Both the position numbers and the translations under genes were made by a program. Of a DNA stretch of 64,000 nt, positions 33,525 to 42,420 are shown in pieces (within the stretch, counting starts at the first letter, position 1; every line of letters begins with the position of its first letter). Location: positions 193,463-257,462 of the forward strand of contig DPVM01000008.1 of the NCBI GenBank assembly GCA_003526845.1, read 5' to 3'. The notes under the pieces are model-generated. The model saw only the letters and a list, made by a program, of their open reading frames with translations, had not been told where the DNA came from and made no database searches. The DNA comes from Oscillospiraceae bacterium (GTDB lineage: Bacteria > Bacillota > Clostridia > Oscillospirales > Acutalibacteraceae).

Positions 33525-33962
33525 CTAAAACGGTTTTGTGTTGTCTAAAACCGCCGCCTGTGCCCATGGGTTGCGATTTTTAATCGGATTTGCTCTCTTG
33601 ATTACAGGAGCAACCGAAGCAACCGGTGTAACGGATGTGACAACGGCACCGCTGCCTTCCATTGCATAAACCGCTGCACTTATTGCCGCAACAATTTCCT
33701 CACTCACGCCGCTGTTTGCCGCAGTAGCGGTCAGAGCTGCCTTTTTTGCGACAGCCGGAGCAGGTTGTGCTTTGTTTGTGTCATTTTTGCTTTTTTTAGA
33801 TTTATTTTGAGTTTTAGATATTACAGCGCCAAAACCCTTGAAAACCAAAACCAAAATCGCAAGCGTGCATAAAACTATGCCTAAGCCGGCGATAATTACG
33901 GTTGCCGTAAAGGGAAGGCTTGTGTCAGCTTTGACGGAAGTTGCTAATGTGATAAAATCCAT
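33525..33962 (-). CDS. oadG: OadG-family sodium pump gamma subunit
   Basis: The 145-residue protein has one N-terminal membrane helix (TVIIAGLGIVLCTLAILVLVF). A lysine/alanine-rich linker follows, and the C-terminal end NRNPWAQAAVLDNTKPF is typical of OadG/MmdD subunits in Clostridia. It assembles the decarboxylase complex at the membrane. GGAGG lies 10 bases before the ATG at 33962; an earlier ATG at 33980 would overlap that site. A promoter lies 38 bases upstream, and oadB follows. Confidence 0.85.
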   Translation of the reverse strand: MDFITLATSVKADTSLPFTATVIIAGLGIVLCTLAILVLVFKGFGAVISKTQNKSKKSKNDTNKAQPAPAVAKKAALTATAANSGVSEEIVAAISAAVYAMEGSGAVVTSVTPVASVAPVIKRANPIKNRNPWAQAAVLDNTKPF

Positions 33963-33999
33963 ATGCCCAAATTCCTCCATTTTAAAATTACTATCTGCT

Positions 34000-34028
34000 A
34001 TTATAATACAACAGTTTTATTTTTTCAA
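34000..34028 (-). promoter_or_regulatory. Promoter of oadG-oadB
   Basis: On the minus strand TTGAAA (34023-34028), 17 bases, TATAAT (34000-34005). Confidence 0.7.
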
Positions 34029-34085
34029 CAAAAAATATATTAAAATTGCACTTTCTTATTTTTGCACAAAAATCGCATTAAACTA

Positions 34086-34114
34086 TTGATTTATTTATTT
34101 TTTTTGTATATACT
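34086..34114 (+). promoter_or_regulatory. Promoter of the 45-residue membrane protein
   Basis: TTGATT (34086-34091), 17 bases, TATACT (34109-34114), 31 bases before the start codon of the small gene. Confidence 0.6.
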
Positions 34115-34145
34115 AATATTATTGACAGCGCGGAGGTAAATAATT

Positions 34146-34283
34146 ATGATGAGTAAAGAGGCAATGATTATTGCAATTTTGGTGGCACTCGTTATCCTTT
34201 GGATTACAGAAACTCTCGGAATGAACAGAACCTCCAGAATTTTAGCCGGCGTTATTGATTTGGGCTTTGCAATTCTTCGTTGA
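34146..34283 (+). CDS. Small single-pass membrane protein (45 residues)
   Basis: A short frame with its own promoter, GGAGG ribosome site (eight bases before the ATG) and terminator encodes MMSKEAMIIAILVALVILW and a basic C-terminal half with NRTSRILAGVIDLGFAILR. One membrane helix spans about residues 6-22. The complete set of expression signals supports a real gene; a second ATG one codon later is equally usable. I do not recognise a family. It could be a small regulator of a membrane partner such as the divergent sodium pump, but there is no direct evidence. Confidence 0.65.
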   Translation: MMSKEAMIIAILVALVILWITETLGMNRTSRILAGVIDLGFAILR

Positions 34284-34300
34284 CAAAATTTAAAAAGCAA

Positions 34301-34343
34301 AAACCGCACACGATACGATTTTGTATCATGTGCGGTTTATTTT
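34301..34343. terminator. Bidirectional terminator
   Basis: ACCGCACACGATAC and GTATCATGTGCGGT pair with one mismatch; A- and T-runs flank it. It separates the small membrane gene from the convergent S-component gene. Confidence 0.9.
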
Positions 34344-34349
34344 TGTTGT

Positions 34350-34922
34350 TTATTTTGTTTTGATTTGCTTTTTGCCGATGTCAACAAGTCTGACAACAAT
34401 CGGCGAAAGAACGATATTTATTAAAAGCTCAATAACGAAATTAAGACCTACAAATGCCGTTATCATAAATACAAATGCGTTGGTTGAGCCTGCGCTTTCC
34501 AAAATCCAGTCGAAGAAGAACAAACGGCAACCCAAAAGGAATATCCCCGTGTTCACTACCGGGCAAACAACAGCCGCGCAAACAACGCCTGCATATTTGT
34601 TCTTTTTGCTGATAAGTTCATATACAAGTCCTGACAAAAATCCTGCAAGTCCGCCCTTGAGCAATACAGTCAAGACAGTGCCGAACACGCTCATATTCAA
34701 AAACAGTGCCGTGTCAGGCTGCATAAGAACAACTGCGCCGAATACCAAGCCGAGCCACGCTCCCGCGCCTTTGCCGTAAAGTGCCGTGCCGATTACAATC
34801 GGAATTAAAACGAGTGAAATTGAAAATGTGCCGAATCTGATTGCCGAGCCTATAAGCTGCAAGACAACAACGATTGCCGTCATCAAGCCTATACCGGCGA
34901 TTTTTTTTGCGTTTACTTTCAT
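34350..34922 (-). CDS. ECF transporter S component, possibly for pantothenate
   Basis: The 190-residue protein has about six membrane helices and the S-component pattern KIAGIGLMTAIVVVLQLIGS near the N terminus. The rest resembles vitamin S components (GTALYGKGAGAWLGLVFGAVVL). It stands next to coaX, which acts on pantothenate, and such neighbours are known for the pantothenate S unit PanT. That link is inference. It needs a shared EcfT/A module, such as the one at 21.6-23.9 kb. The leader of about 100 bases holds a 13-bp hairpin. Confidence 0.75.
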   Translation of the reverse strand: MKVNAKKIAGIGLMTAIVVVLQLIGSAIRFGTFSISLVLIPIVIGTALYGKGAGAWLGLVFGAVVLMQPDTALFLNMSVFGTVLTVLLKGGLAGFLSGLVYELISKKNKYAGVVCAAVVCPVVNTGIFLLGCRLFFFDWILESAGSTNAFVFMITAFVGLNFVIELLINIVLSPIVVRLVDIGKKQIKTK

Positions 34923-34950
34923 ATTAAATTTTCCTTTCTGCTACTGTTCC

Positions 34951-34983
34951 GAGAATTTTGTATAACGCAAATACAAAGTTCTC
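34951..34983 (-). promoter_or_regulatory. Leader hairpin before the S-component gene
   Basis: GAGAACTTTGTAT and ATACAAAATTCTC form a 13-bp stem with one mismatch in the 5' leader. No T-run follows, so it is not a plain terminator. It may be part of a control element; I cannot assign a riboswitch class. Confidence 0.45.
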
Positions 34984-35023
34984 CGAGAAACTCTTTTTTT
35001 CTCTGCGGATACAATGCGTGCAT

Positions 35024-35052
35024 ATTATACAACGCTCTTTACTGCAAGTCAA
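35024..35052 (-). promoter_or_regulatory. Promoter of the S-component gene
   Basis: On the minus strand TTGACT (35047-35052), 17 bases, TATAAT (35024-35029). Confidence 0.75.
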
Positions 35053-35130
35053 TAAAATATAATTGTAAATTGATTCTTTTTGTGATATTATAATACCGCT
35101 ACATTATATGATATGTTATGAGGTGCTGTT

Positions 35131-35898
35131 ATGCTTCTTGCTGTTGATATAGGAAATACAAATATTGTTTTGGGTGTTCTCGACGGTGAAAATCTTGTTT
35201 ATTCGGGCAGATTTTCAACCCGTATTCACCAAACTGTTGAAGAATGCGCAATGAATTTATACAGCTTTTTAAATATCCATAGTATCGGGAAAATCGACGG
35301 TGCAATTATATCAAGCGTTGTGCCGGCTCTTGTTTCGACGGTTAAAGGTGCCGTTAAACTCGTTACAGGCGTGCACGCTCTCGTTGTCGGACCGGGCATA
35401 AAAACCGGATTGAGCATCAAAATTGACGATCCTGCGCAGCTCGGAGCCGATTTGGTTGTCGGCGCAGTTGCCGCGAAGGAAAAATATCCTCAACCGACAA
35501 TTATCTTTGATTTGGGTACCGCAACAACCGGCACCGTGCTTGACAAGGATGGTTGCTGTATCGGCGGTATGATTGCCGCAGGCGTTAAATCATCTATTAA
35601 TGCGCTTTCGACAGGTACCGCACAGTTGCCTCAGATTGATATTTCCGCACCTAAAAAAATAATAGGCACAAACACAATTGACTGTATGAAAAGCGGAACG
35701 GTTATCGGTACGGCTGTTATGATAGACGGCTTTGTTGAAAGATTTGAGGATGAGCTTGGCGAGAAAGCGACTGTTGTTGTGACCGGCGGATTGGGCAAGG
35801 CGATTGCGCGAAATTGCCGCCGCGAAATGATAATTGACGATAATCTGCTTATCGACGGCTTGCGTATTATATATGATAAAAATAAAGACAGTAAATAG
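35131..35898 (+). CDS. coaX: Type III pantothenate kinase
   Basis: The 255-residue enzyme makes 4'-phosphopantothenate, the first step of CoA synthesis. It belongs to the ASKHA fold: LLAVDIGNTNIVLGV (phosphate 1), LGADLVVGAVAA, IIFDLGTATTGTVLD (phosphate 2) and VVVTGGLGKAI. GAGGTG precedes the ATG, and a terminator follows the stop. It diverges from the S-component gene. Confidence 0.95.
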   Translation: MLLAVDIGNTNIVLGVLDGENLVYSGRFSTRIHQTVEECAMNLYSFLNIHSIGKIDGAIISSVVPALVSTVKGAVKLVTGVHALVVGPGIKTGLSIKIDDPAQLGADLVVGAVAAKEKYPQPTIIFDLGTATTGTVLDKDGCCIGGMIAAGVKSSINALSTGTAQLPQIDISAPKKIIGTNTIDCMKSGTVIGTAVMIDGFVERFEDELGEKATVVVTGGLGKAIARNCRREMIIDDNLLIDGLRIIYDKNKDSK

Positions 35899-35912
35899 TT
35901 TATAAAGCAAAT

Positions 35913-35951
35913 TTGCCTGCATGAAAATTTTCGTGCAGGCTTTTTCTTTTT
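35913..35951 (+). terminator. Terminator of coaX
   Basis: GCCTGCATGAAAA and TTTTCGTGCAGGC pair with one mismatch, followed by TTTTTCTTTTT. Confidence 0.9.
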
Positions 35952-35959
35952 GCAAACTA

Positions 35960-35987
35960 TTGACAAACGAAAAAAAGCGACTATAAT
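35960..35987 (+). promoter_or_regulatory. Promoter of htpG
   Basis: TTGACA (35960-35965), 16 bases, TATAAT (35982-35987), with a CIRCE operator starting five bases downstream. Confidence 0.85.
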
Positions 35988-35992
35988 AGTAA

Positions 35993-36019
35993 TTAGCACT
36001 CGGCGGTAAAGAGTGCTAA
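35993..36019 (+). promoter_or_regulatory. CIRCE element (HrcA operator) before htpG
   Basis: TTAGCACTC, nine bases, GAGTGCTAA is a perfect match to the CIRCE consensus. It covers the expected transcription start of htpG, so HrcA should repress htpG until heat stress. Confidence 0.95.
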
Positions 36020-36049
36020 TTCTGGAAATTTTTATTGAAGGTGATTATT

Positions 36050-37933
36050 TTGAGAAAAAAACAATTTAAAGCAGAATCAAAAAAACTCCTTGATATGATG
36101 ATAAATTCAATCTATACTCACAAGGAAATCTTTTTGAGAGAGTTAATTTCAAATGCGAGCGATGCAACGGACAAGCTTTATTTCAAATCGTTGACCGATG
36201 ACAGTGTTAAAGCAACAAAGGATGATTTGAAAATCCGCATCGACCTTGATAAGGACGCACGCACCATCACCGTTTCGGATAACGGCATCGGTATGACAGC
36301 AGAGGAGCTTGAACAAAATCTCGGCACAATCGCAAAATCCGACTCACTCGATTTCAAAAACGAAAATGCCGACAATGAAAAGGCTGATGATATTGAGGTA
36401 ATCGGTCAGTTCGGTGTCGGATTTTATTCGTCATTTATGGTTGCCGACAAGGTTGAGGTTATTTCAAAGGCATACGGCAGTGACGAGACTAATAAATGGA
36501 CCTCGACGGGCGCCGACGGCTACACTGTTGAGCCTTGTGAAAAGGAGTCAAACGGCACAGTTGTTACTCTTTATATTAAGGAAGATACCGAGAATGAGAA
36601 ATACTCCGACTATCTCGAGCAATACAGAATACAAGAGCTTGTTAAGAAATACAGCGATTATATTCGCTACCCGATTGTGATGGAAATGACATCAAGAGTG
36701 CCCGACCCCGACAAAGAGGGCGAGTACATCAACGAGGTTAACGATGAAATTCTCAACTCGATGGTTCCGCTTTGGAGAAAGAATAAAAGCGAAATCAAAC
36801 CCGAGGAATATAATGAGTTTTATAAGCAAAAGTTCTATGATTACAACGACCCGTCGCTTGTTATACACACAAAGCAGGAGGGCACGGCTACATTTGACGC
36901 ACTTATGTTCATCCCTCAAAATGCGCCTATGGATTTTTATTCAAAGGATTATGAAAAGGGACTTCAGCTTTACACAAACGGCGTTTTGATTATGGATAAA
37001 TGCTCCGACCTTTTGCCCGACTATTTCAGCTTTGTAAAAGGTCTTGTTGACAGCGCCGATTTGAGCCTCAATATTTCGAGAGAAACATTGCAGCAGGATC
37101 ATCAGGTAAAAATCATTGCAAAAGCAATCGACAAAAAGATTAAGAGCGAACTTACAAAAATGCTCAAAAACAAGCGCGAGGATTACGAAAAATTCTTCGA
37201 CACCTTCGGCACCCAGCTTAAATGGGGCGTTTATGCCGACTACGGTATGAACAAGGACGGTATCAAGGATTTGATTTTGTTCAAATCGTCAGCCGAGGGC
37301 AAATACACCACTCTTAAGGAATATGTTGACAGAATGCCCGAGTCGCAGGATATGATTTACTATGCCTGCGGTGACAGCGTTGAAAAAATCGCTCTTCTTC
37401 CTCAGTGCGAGGCTGTAAAGGCAAAGGGCTGTGAAGTTCTTTATTTTACAGAGGATGTTGATGAATTTGCAATTCAAATGCTTATGGAATATGACGGCAA
37501 GCATTTTGCAAATATCTGTAAGGACGATGTTGACCTTTCGACAGATGTCGAAAAGGAGGCACTTGCAAAGAAAAACGAGGATGCAAAGGAACTTCTCGAC
37601 AAGATGAAAGAAATTCTCGGCGACGAGGTAACTGCCGTTAAACTTTCAAACAAGCTTGGCTCACACGCTGTTTGTCTTTCTGCCGAGGGATATGTCAGCA
37701 TCGAAATGGCAAAGGCACTTTCACAAATGCCGGGCGCAAACGAGCAGGGCGTAAAAGCACAACTTGTGCTTGAAATCAACTGCGATAGCCCGATTGCCGA
37801 AAAACTTAAAAATGCCGATGATGAAAAATTAAAGAATTACACCGAAATTCTTTATGCGCAGGCTCGTTTAATCGCAGGACTCAATGTTGACAACCCGACA
37901 AAACTTGCCGACCAAATTTGCGAGCTTATGTAA
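36050..37933 (+). CDS. htpG: HtpG, Hsp90-type chaperone
   Basis: The 627-residue ATP-dependent chaperone has the N-terminal GHKL ATPase motifs: LRELISNASDATDKL, DNGIGMT, GTIAKSD and GQFGVGFYSSFMV. The middle domain with RETLQQDH and a normal C-terminal dimer region follow. The start is a TTG at 36050 (RKKQFKAESKKLLD), with GAAGGTG seven bases upstream. GTG at 36041 and TTG at 36035 lie within or before that site and are less likely. It is under a CIRCE operator. It is transcribed alone, with a terminator after the stop. Confidence 0.95.
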   Translation: MRKKQFKAESKKLLDMMINSIYTHKEIFLRELISNASDATDKLYFKSLTDDSVKATKDDLKIRIDLDKDARTITVSDNGIGMTAEELEQNLGTIAKSDSLDFKNENADNEKADDIEVIGQFGVGFYSSFMVADKVEVISKAYGSDETNKWTSTGADGYTVEPCEKESNGTVVTLYIKEDTENEKYSDYLEQYRIQELVKKYSDYIRYPIVMEMTSRVPDPDKEGEYINEVNDEILNSMVPLWRKNKSEIKPEEYNEFYKQKFYDYNDPSLVIHTKQEGTATFDALMFIPQNAPMDFYSKDYEKGLQLYTNGVLIMDKCSDLLPDYFSFVKGLVDSADLSLNISRETLQQDHQVKIIAKAIDKKIKSELTKMLKNKREDYEKFFDTFGTQLKWGVYADYGMNKDGIKDLILFKSSAEGKYTTLKEYVDRMPESQDMIYYACGDSVEKIALLPQCEAVKAKGCEVLYFTEDVDEFAIQMLMEYDGKHFANICKDDVDLSTDVEKEALAKKNEDAKELLDKMKEILGDEVTAVKLSNKLGSHAVCLSAEGYVSIEMAKALSQMPGANEQGVKAQLVLEINCDSPIAEKLKNADDEKLKNYTEILYAQARLIAGLNVDNPTKLADQICELM

Positions 37934-37952
37934 TAACGCGACTTAAATATTA

Positions 37953-37989
37953 AAAGCAGGATGTCTTGAAAAAGGCGTCCTGCTTTTGT
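37953..37989 (+). terminator. Terminator of htpG
   Basis: AAGCAGGATG and CGTCCTGCTT pair around a bulged loop and are followed by TTTTG. Confidence 0.75.
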
Positions 37990-38071
37990 CGTTTTGTGCG
38001 TAATTTTATTTTAAATCTTTTTTAACAGATGTTGCCGGCGGGCGAATACATTATACTGTGCGACTTTGCGA

Positions 38072-39226
38072 TTACTTCCAAAGTGATTTGTAAACCTCGA
38101 TAAGGTCATCCTTTTGAATTTCTTTGATTGTATTTGAAGGAGAGCCTGAATCCATAGCGTCACTTGCCATTTTATCCATAACATCAAAAAACTCGTTTTT
38201 GTCGATTCCGTATTCTTCGAGAGTCGGAATTTCGCAGATTTTGCAAAGTTCTGCGCAGGCGTCGATGAATTTCTTTGCGGCAACCTCGTCACTGTCGTCT
38301 GCCGATGCCTTGCCGATTGCTCGTGCCATATCTGCGAAACGGTCGTAAGCGCCGTCATATACATATTCAAAGCAGTTTTTCATAAGCATTGCGTTGCTGA
38401 TTCCGTGCGGCACATGGAAAAGTGCGCCGATTGGGCGGCTCATTCCGTGAATAATCGTTACAGAGGCATTGTTGAATGCAACACCTGCCTCGAATGCAGC
38501 GATTGACATTTGTTCTCTTGCCTTAACATTGCTCGGTTCGTTGTAGCAAATCGGCAAATATTCAAATATTTTTTTGATAGCCGAAAGTGCAAATTCATCG
38601 GTGAGAAGCTGGCGTTTTCTCGATGTATAAGCCTCCGATGCGTGGCAAAGTGCATCAAGACCCGTAGCCGCAGTAACCGATTTAGGTGCGGTCATCGTGA
38701 AAGTCGGGTCGTCTATTGCAAGGTCCGGCATAACTCCGGAGCCTGCAAGGAGCATTTTAATGTCCTTTTCAGTATTTGTGATGATTGTGAACTGTGTAGC
38801 CTCCGAGCCTGTTCCGCTTGTTGTCGGAATTGCAACCATTCTCGGGGTGCGAACGCGGATGCGCTTGCCCATATAGTCGTCAATACTGCCATCGCCTGCG
38901 GCAACAACGGCTACTGCCTTCATCGTGTCAATCGGTGAGCCGCCGCCGATACCGATAAGGAAGTCGCATTCCTCATTCTTGTAAATCTGAAGCCCTGCGT
39001 CAACCATTTTGTCTGTCGGTTCGCCTGTAACATCACTGTAAACAGAATATTGTTGACCGTTTTGGTCAAGAATATCGGTTACAAGTTTAACATTTCCCAA
39101 TTTCACCATCATAGGGTCTGTTACGACAAGCGCCTTTTTGCCGAATGCGGCAAGCGTGTCTTTTGCGCTTGCAAGTGCATTTTCTCCGTAATAAACTCTT
39201 TTTGGCATAATAAATTGATTTCCCAT
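38072..39226 (-). CDS. Iron-containing alcohol dehydrogenase
   Basis: The 384-residue protein is a group III (Fe-type) dehydrogenase: IGIGGGSPIDTMKAVAV (NAD binding), ATGLDALCHASEAYTS, and IIHGMSRPIGALFHVPHG with the metal-binding histidines. Family members reduce aldehydes such as butanal or 1,3-propanediol precursors. A TTGACA box with a TAAAAT -10 lies about 50-80 bases upstream. The substrate cannot be read. No close terminator was seen downstream. Confidence 0.88.
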   Translation of the reverse strand: MGNQFIMPKRVYYGENALASAKDTLAAFGKKALVVTDPMMVKLGNVKLVTDILDQNGQQYSVYSDVTGEPTDKMVDAGLQIYKNEECDFLIGIGGGSPIDTMKAVAVVAAGDGSIDDYMGKRIRVRTPRMVAIPTTSGTGSEATQFTIITNTEKDIKMLLAGSGVMPDLAIDDPTFTMTAPKSVTAATGLDALCHASEAYTSRKRQLLTDEFALSAIKKIFEYLPICYNEPSNVKAREQMSIAAFEAGVAFNNASVTIIHGMSRPIGALFHVPHGISNAMLMKNCFEYVYDGAYDRFADMARAIGKASADDSDEVAAKKFIDACAELCKICEIPTLEEYGIDKNEFFDVMDKMASDAMDSGSPSNTIKEIQKDDLIEVYKSLWK

Positions 39227-39364
39227 AATAGTGCCCTCTGCATTGATTTTATAATTCTAATATATTTTAGTGTATTTAAACAAATTGTCAAGGTGTTTGG
39301 CAAGATTTGTATTCATTTCTTGCATGTGATAAACAAAAACACCGACAAAACAGCACTCAACAAA

Positions 39365-39395
39365 AAAGCACTCGGTAAAAACGAGTGCTTTCAAA
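39365..39395 (-). terminator. Terminator of the FAD-protein pair
   Basis: AAAGCACTCG and CGAGTGCTTT pair perfectly around TTTTTAC, followed on the minus strand by TTTTTTG. Confidence 0.85.
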
Positions 39396-39410
39396 TATTA
39401 TAATTATGGC

Positions 39411-41006
39411 TTAATGTTCGTCGGTCAAAACGGCATGTGCGCATTTTATTCCGTCAACGGCGGCGGAAACGATTCCGCCGGCATATCCCGCTCCCTCGCC
39501 GCATGGATAAACGCCGCTGATGTTGCATTGGAAAAATTCATCACGCAAAATCCTTACAGAGCTTGAACTCCTTGTTTCAGGAGCAGTCAACACTGCGTCA
39601 TAAAGATTAAAACCGTGCAGTTTTTTGTCCATTTCGACAATCGCCGATTTCATTGTTGCCGACACCTTTTCGGGCAGGCAGTAATCAAGATTTGTGAGTG
39701 TTACACCCGTTGGGCAGGTCGGGTTGACATTGCCCAATTGCTTTGATTCCTCGCCTTTGAGAAAATCGCCGACAAGCTGAGACGGTGCCTTGTAGTCGCC
39801 GCCGGCAAGTTCAAACGCCTTGTGCTCGATTTCTCTTTGATAATAAATTCCTGCAAGCGGATGGTCGGATGGGAAATCCTTTGTTTCAATTCCGACAAGC
39901 AGGGCGGAGTTCGCATTTTCGCCGTCCCTCGCAAGTGAGCTCATACCGTTTACTATAACGCATTCTTTTTCGCTTGCCGCCGCTACAACCGTTCCGCCGG
40001 GGCACATGCAAAATGTGTATGCGCCGCGCTCGTGCAAGCCATGACACGACAACTTGTAATCAGCCGCGCCGAGTTTCGGATGGTCGGCAAATTTGCCGTA
40101 TTGCGCTTTGTTAATTAAACTTTGCGGATGTTCGATTCTTGCGCCGACCGAAAACGCCTTTTGTATGATTTCAACGCCCATATTGTAAAGCATTTCAACC
40201 GTGTCCCTTGCACTGTGACCGATTGCCATAATTACGCTGTCGGTTTCAATGTCAAACAGTTCGCCGCGGTTTGAATATTCAACGCCGTGGATAAAACCGT
40301 TTGCGACGAGCAGTCTTTCAAGCTTACATTCGAGCTTAACCTCGCCGCCGAGCTTTTCAATCTTTTTGCGAATATTTTTTACAACAATCGCAAGTCTGTC
40401 CGTGCCTATATGCGGCTTTGACGAATACAATATTTCCTCGGGTGCGCCTGCCTCGTAAAGCTCCTGCAAAACTTTGCGGATGTAGGGACTTTTGATTCCC
40501 GTTGTCAGCTTTCCGTCAGAGAATGTGCCTGCTCCGCCCTCGCCGAATTGAACATTCGACTCCTCGTTAAGTCTTCTTTTTGTCCAAAATTCGTTGACAT
40601 CCTTTTGCCTTGCGTCAATGTCCTTGCCGCGCTCGAGGATTATCGGGCGAAGACCTGCTTGAGATAAAATTATTCCTGCAAGCATTCCGGCAGGACCGAA
40701 GCCGACTATAACCGGTCTGAATTTTGACACTCTGTTAATCGGAGGCATTTCGTATTTGTACGGCTTGACGATGCTGATTTTGTTCGATTTGCTTTTTGCG
40801 ACGATTTGCTCCTCATCAAGTGTGATTTCAACATCTACGCTGTATGTGAAATGCACATCGTCTTTTTTTCTCGCGTCAACGCTTTTTTTGAATATCGTCA
40901 GCGATTTTATATATTTTTCGTTTATTCTGAGTGCTTTTGCCGCTTTCGATTTGAGTATGCTCTCGTCATCGTCAAGTGACAGCTTAATTTCGTTAATTCT
41001 TATCAT
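39411..41006 (-). CDS. FAD-dependent oxidoreductase, large conserved family
   Basis: The 531-residue flavoprotein has an N-terminal alpha/beta domain (residues 1-90, MIRINEIKLSLDDDES) and then PVIVGFGPAGMLAGIILSQAG (FAD-binding). NVQFGEGGAGTFSDGKLTTG and a C-terminal GVYPCGEGAGYAGGIVSAA with the second flavin contact follow. This is a widespread uncharacterised family in Firmicutes. The ATG at 41006 overlaps the end of the upstream flavoprotein gene by 14 bases, which argues for coupled translation; a longer frame to 41051 is unlikely. Confidence 0.82.
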   Translation of the reverse strand: MIRINEIKLSLDDDESILKSKAAKALRINEKYIKSLTIFKKSVDARKKDDVHFTYSVDVEITLDEEQIVAKSKSNKISIVKPYKYEMPPINRVSKFRPVIVGFGPAGMLAGIILSQAGLRPIILERGKDIDARQKDVNEFWTKRRLNEESNVQFGEGGAGTFSDGKLTTGIKSPYIRKVLQELYEAGAPEEILYSSKPHIGTDRLAIVVKNIRKKIEKLGGEVKLECKLERLLVANGFIHGVEYSNRGELFDIETDSVIMAIGHSARDTVEMLYNMGVEIIQKAFSVGARIEHPQSLINKAQYGKFADHPKLGAADYKLSCHGLHERGAYTFCMCPGGTVVAAASEKECVIVNGMSSLARDGENANSALLVGIETKDFPSDHPLAGIYYQREIEHKAFELAGGDYKAPSQLVGDFLKGEESKQLGNVNPTCPTGVTLTNLDYCLPEKVSATMKSAIVEMDKKLHGFNLYDAVLTAPETRSSSSVRILRDEFFQCNISGVYPCGEGAGYAGGIVSAAVDGIKCAHAVLTDEH

Positions 41007-42114
41007 AATGTTTATTTGTGATACTGTTTGCCGCTTTAATTCCGCTTGCAAATGCGTAGTTAAGATTAAAGCCGCCGCAGCTGAATTGATTGTCGGTCAG
41101 CTCACCGAGAATGTATAAATTGTCACAAAGTTTCGATTGGTTGTTGCTGTCAATTTCATTTGTCGCAACGCCGCCCTTTGTGATTTGTGCAAAATTGTAT
41201 CCCTTTGTGCCGGTTATAATTAAACGCCAGCCTTTTATGCATTTTGCGGTCATTTCAACATTGCCCTTTGTCTGCTTGTCCAAAATCTGACAAAGCTTTT
41301 TGGGCAGAATACCTTCAAACGAGCCGTATTTGCGATAGTGGTCAATAAGCTGATTTTCTGTCATTTCCGGCACAAAATCAATAACGGCAATACACTTTTC
41401 CTCGCCGCTTTTCAGCTTTTCATCGCTTACGTATTTTGACAAATCCATAACAACAATGCCGGAAATTCCGTAATCCGCAAACAGAAGCTCGCCGAATTCC
41501 TCGCCGACAACAGTGCCGTTTGTTTCGATTTTCACCGTGCATTTTGTGCGAACGCCCTTGAGAGCGCGGCAGTGCCTGCTTGACGAATTAAGCTGAACAA
41601 GGGCAGGGGACAGCGTGGTGATTGTGTGACCGAACTGCTTTGCGATTGCATAGCCGCTGCCGTCGGAGCCGAGTGCGCTTTGCGATTTGCCGCCTGTTGC
41701 CAAAACGAGCGCGTCGCCAGTGAAAATTCCTTTGTTACTGTATACATTATATATATTGCCGATTTTTTCAAACTTTGTGCACTCGCAGTCATAAACAATA
41801 TTGACTCCGTATTTCTCGCACGCCCCGTTTAAAATATCAACAACACTTGATGCCTGATTTGAGTAGGGGTAGACCCGTCCCGATTCTTCTTGACGCAAAA
41901 CAAGACCGAGCGATTCAAAAAAATCTCTCGTGAGCTCATAGTCATGTGCATCTGCATTTGTCAAATTGCATCTGCCGTTTCCGGTTGCGTGGATTTTTTT
42001 GCAAATCTCGCCGAGATGCTCCAAAACCGTGACACCGGCACATGGATTGTTTTGTTTTGCTTTTACGGCGCATGCAATGCCGGAGGCACCTGCACCGATG
42101 ATGATAATATTCAT
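40993..42114 (-). CDS. NAD(P)/FAD-dependent oxidoreductase, BaiN/HI0933 family
   Basis: The 373-residue protein has IIIIGAGASGIACAVKA (FAD), HATGNGRCNLTN and ALVLATGGKSQSALGSDGSGYAIA. It ends with YILGELTDNQFSCGGFNLNYAFASGI, the signature of the HI0933/YhiN group, to which the bile-acid enzyme BaiN belongs. It is slightly short for the family (about 400-420). AAGGTG precedes the ATG at 42114. The next gene overlaps its stop. The substrate is unknown. Confidence 0.85.
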   Translation of the reverse strand: MNIIIIGAGASGIACAVKAKQNNPCAGVTVLEHLGEICKKIHATGNGRCNLTNADAHDYELTRDFFESLGLVLRQEESGRVYPYSNQASSVVDILNGACEKYGVNIVYDCECTKFEKIGNIYNVYSNKGIFTGDALVLATGGKSQSALGSDGSGYAIAKQFGHTITTLSPALVQLNSSSRHCRALKGVRTKCTVKIETNGTVVGEEFGELLFADYGISGIVVMDLSKYVSDEKLKSGEEKCIAVIDFVPEMTENQLIDHYRKYGSFEGILPKKLCQILDKQTKGNVEMTAKCIKGWRLIITGTKGYNFAQITKGGVATNEIDSNNQSKLCDNLYILGELTDNQFSCGGFNLNYAFASGIKAANSITNKHYDKN

Positions 42115-42274
42115 TTTACACACCTTAATAAATATTATTTCCCCATAATCATATCGCCATTGCCGATATTGACAAAATGATGACGATACCTTATATGTTA
42201 ATATAAAACGATACAAAAATCAATACTATATTTTTTTATCAGTATAAAATATGACAAACAATGGCAAAAAAGAC

Positions 42275-42303
42275 TTGACTATATTGTTCTGATGTGGTAT
42301 ATT
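42275..42303 (+). promoter_or_regulatory. Promoter of rpmG-secE-nusG-rplK-rplA
   Basis: TTGACT (42275-42280), 17 bases, TATATT (42298-42303). A leader of about 110 bases follows before rpmG, with no strong hairpin that I can place. The stretch 42115-42274 holds nothing else that I can identify. Confidence 0.7.
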
Positions 42304-42420
42304 CTTTATACCTCGTTTTGTGGGTTTTTATTTTTATGCCTGTTTATAACGATTGCCGTAGCGTTTCGGCGTGCGTTTAACGAGGGAGATTGTTATCGAA
42401 ATATATTAGGAGGTGCCGAA

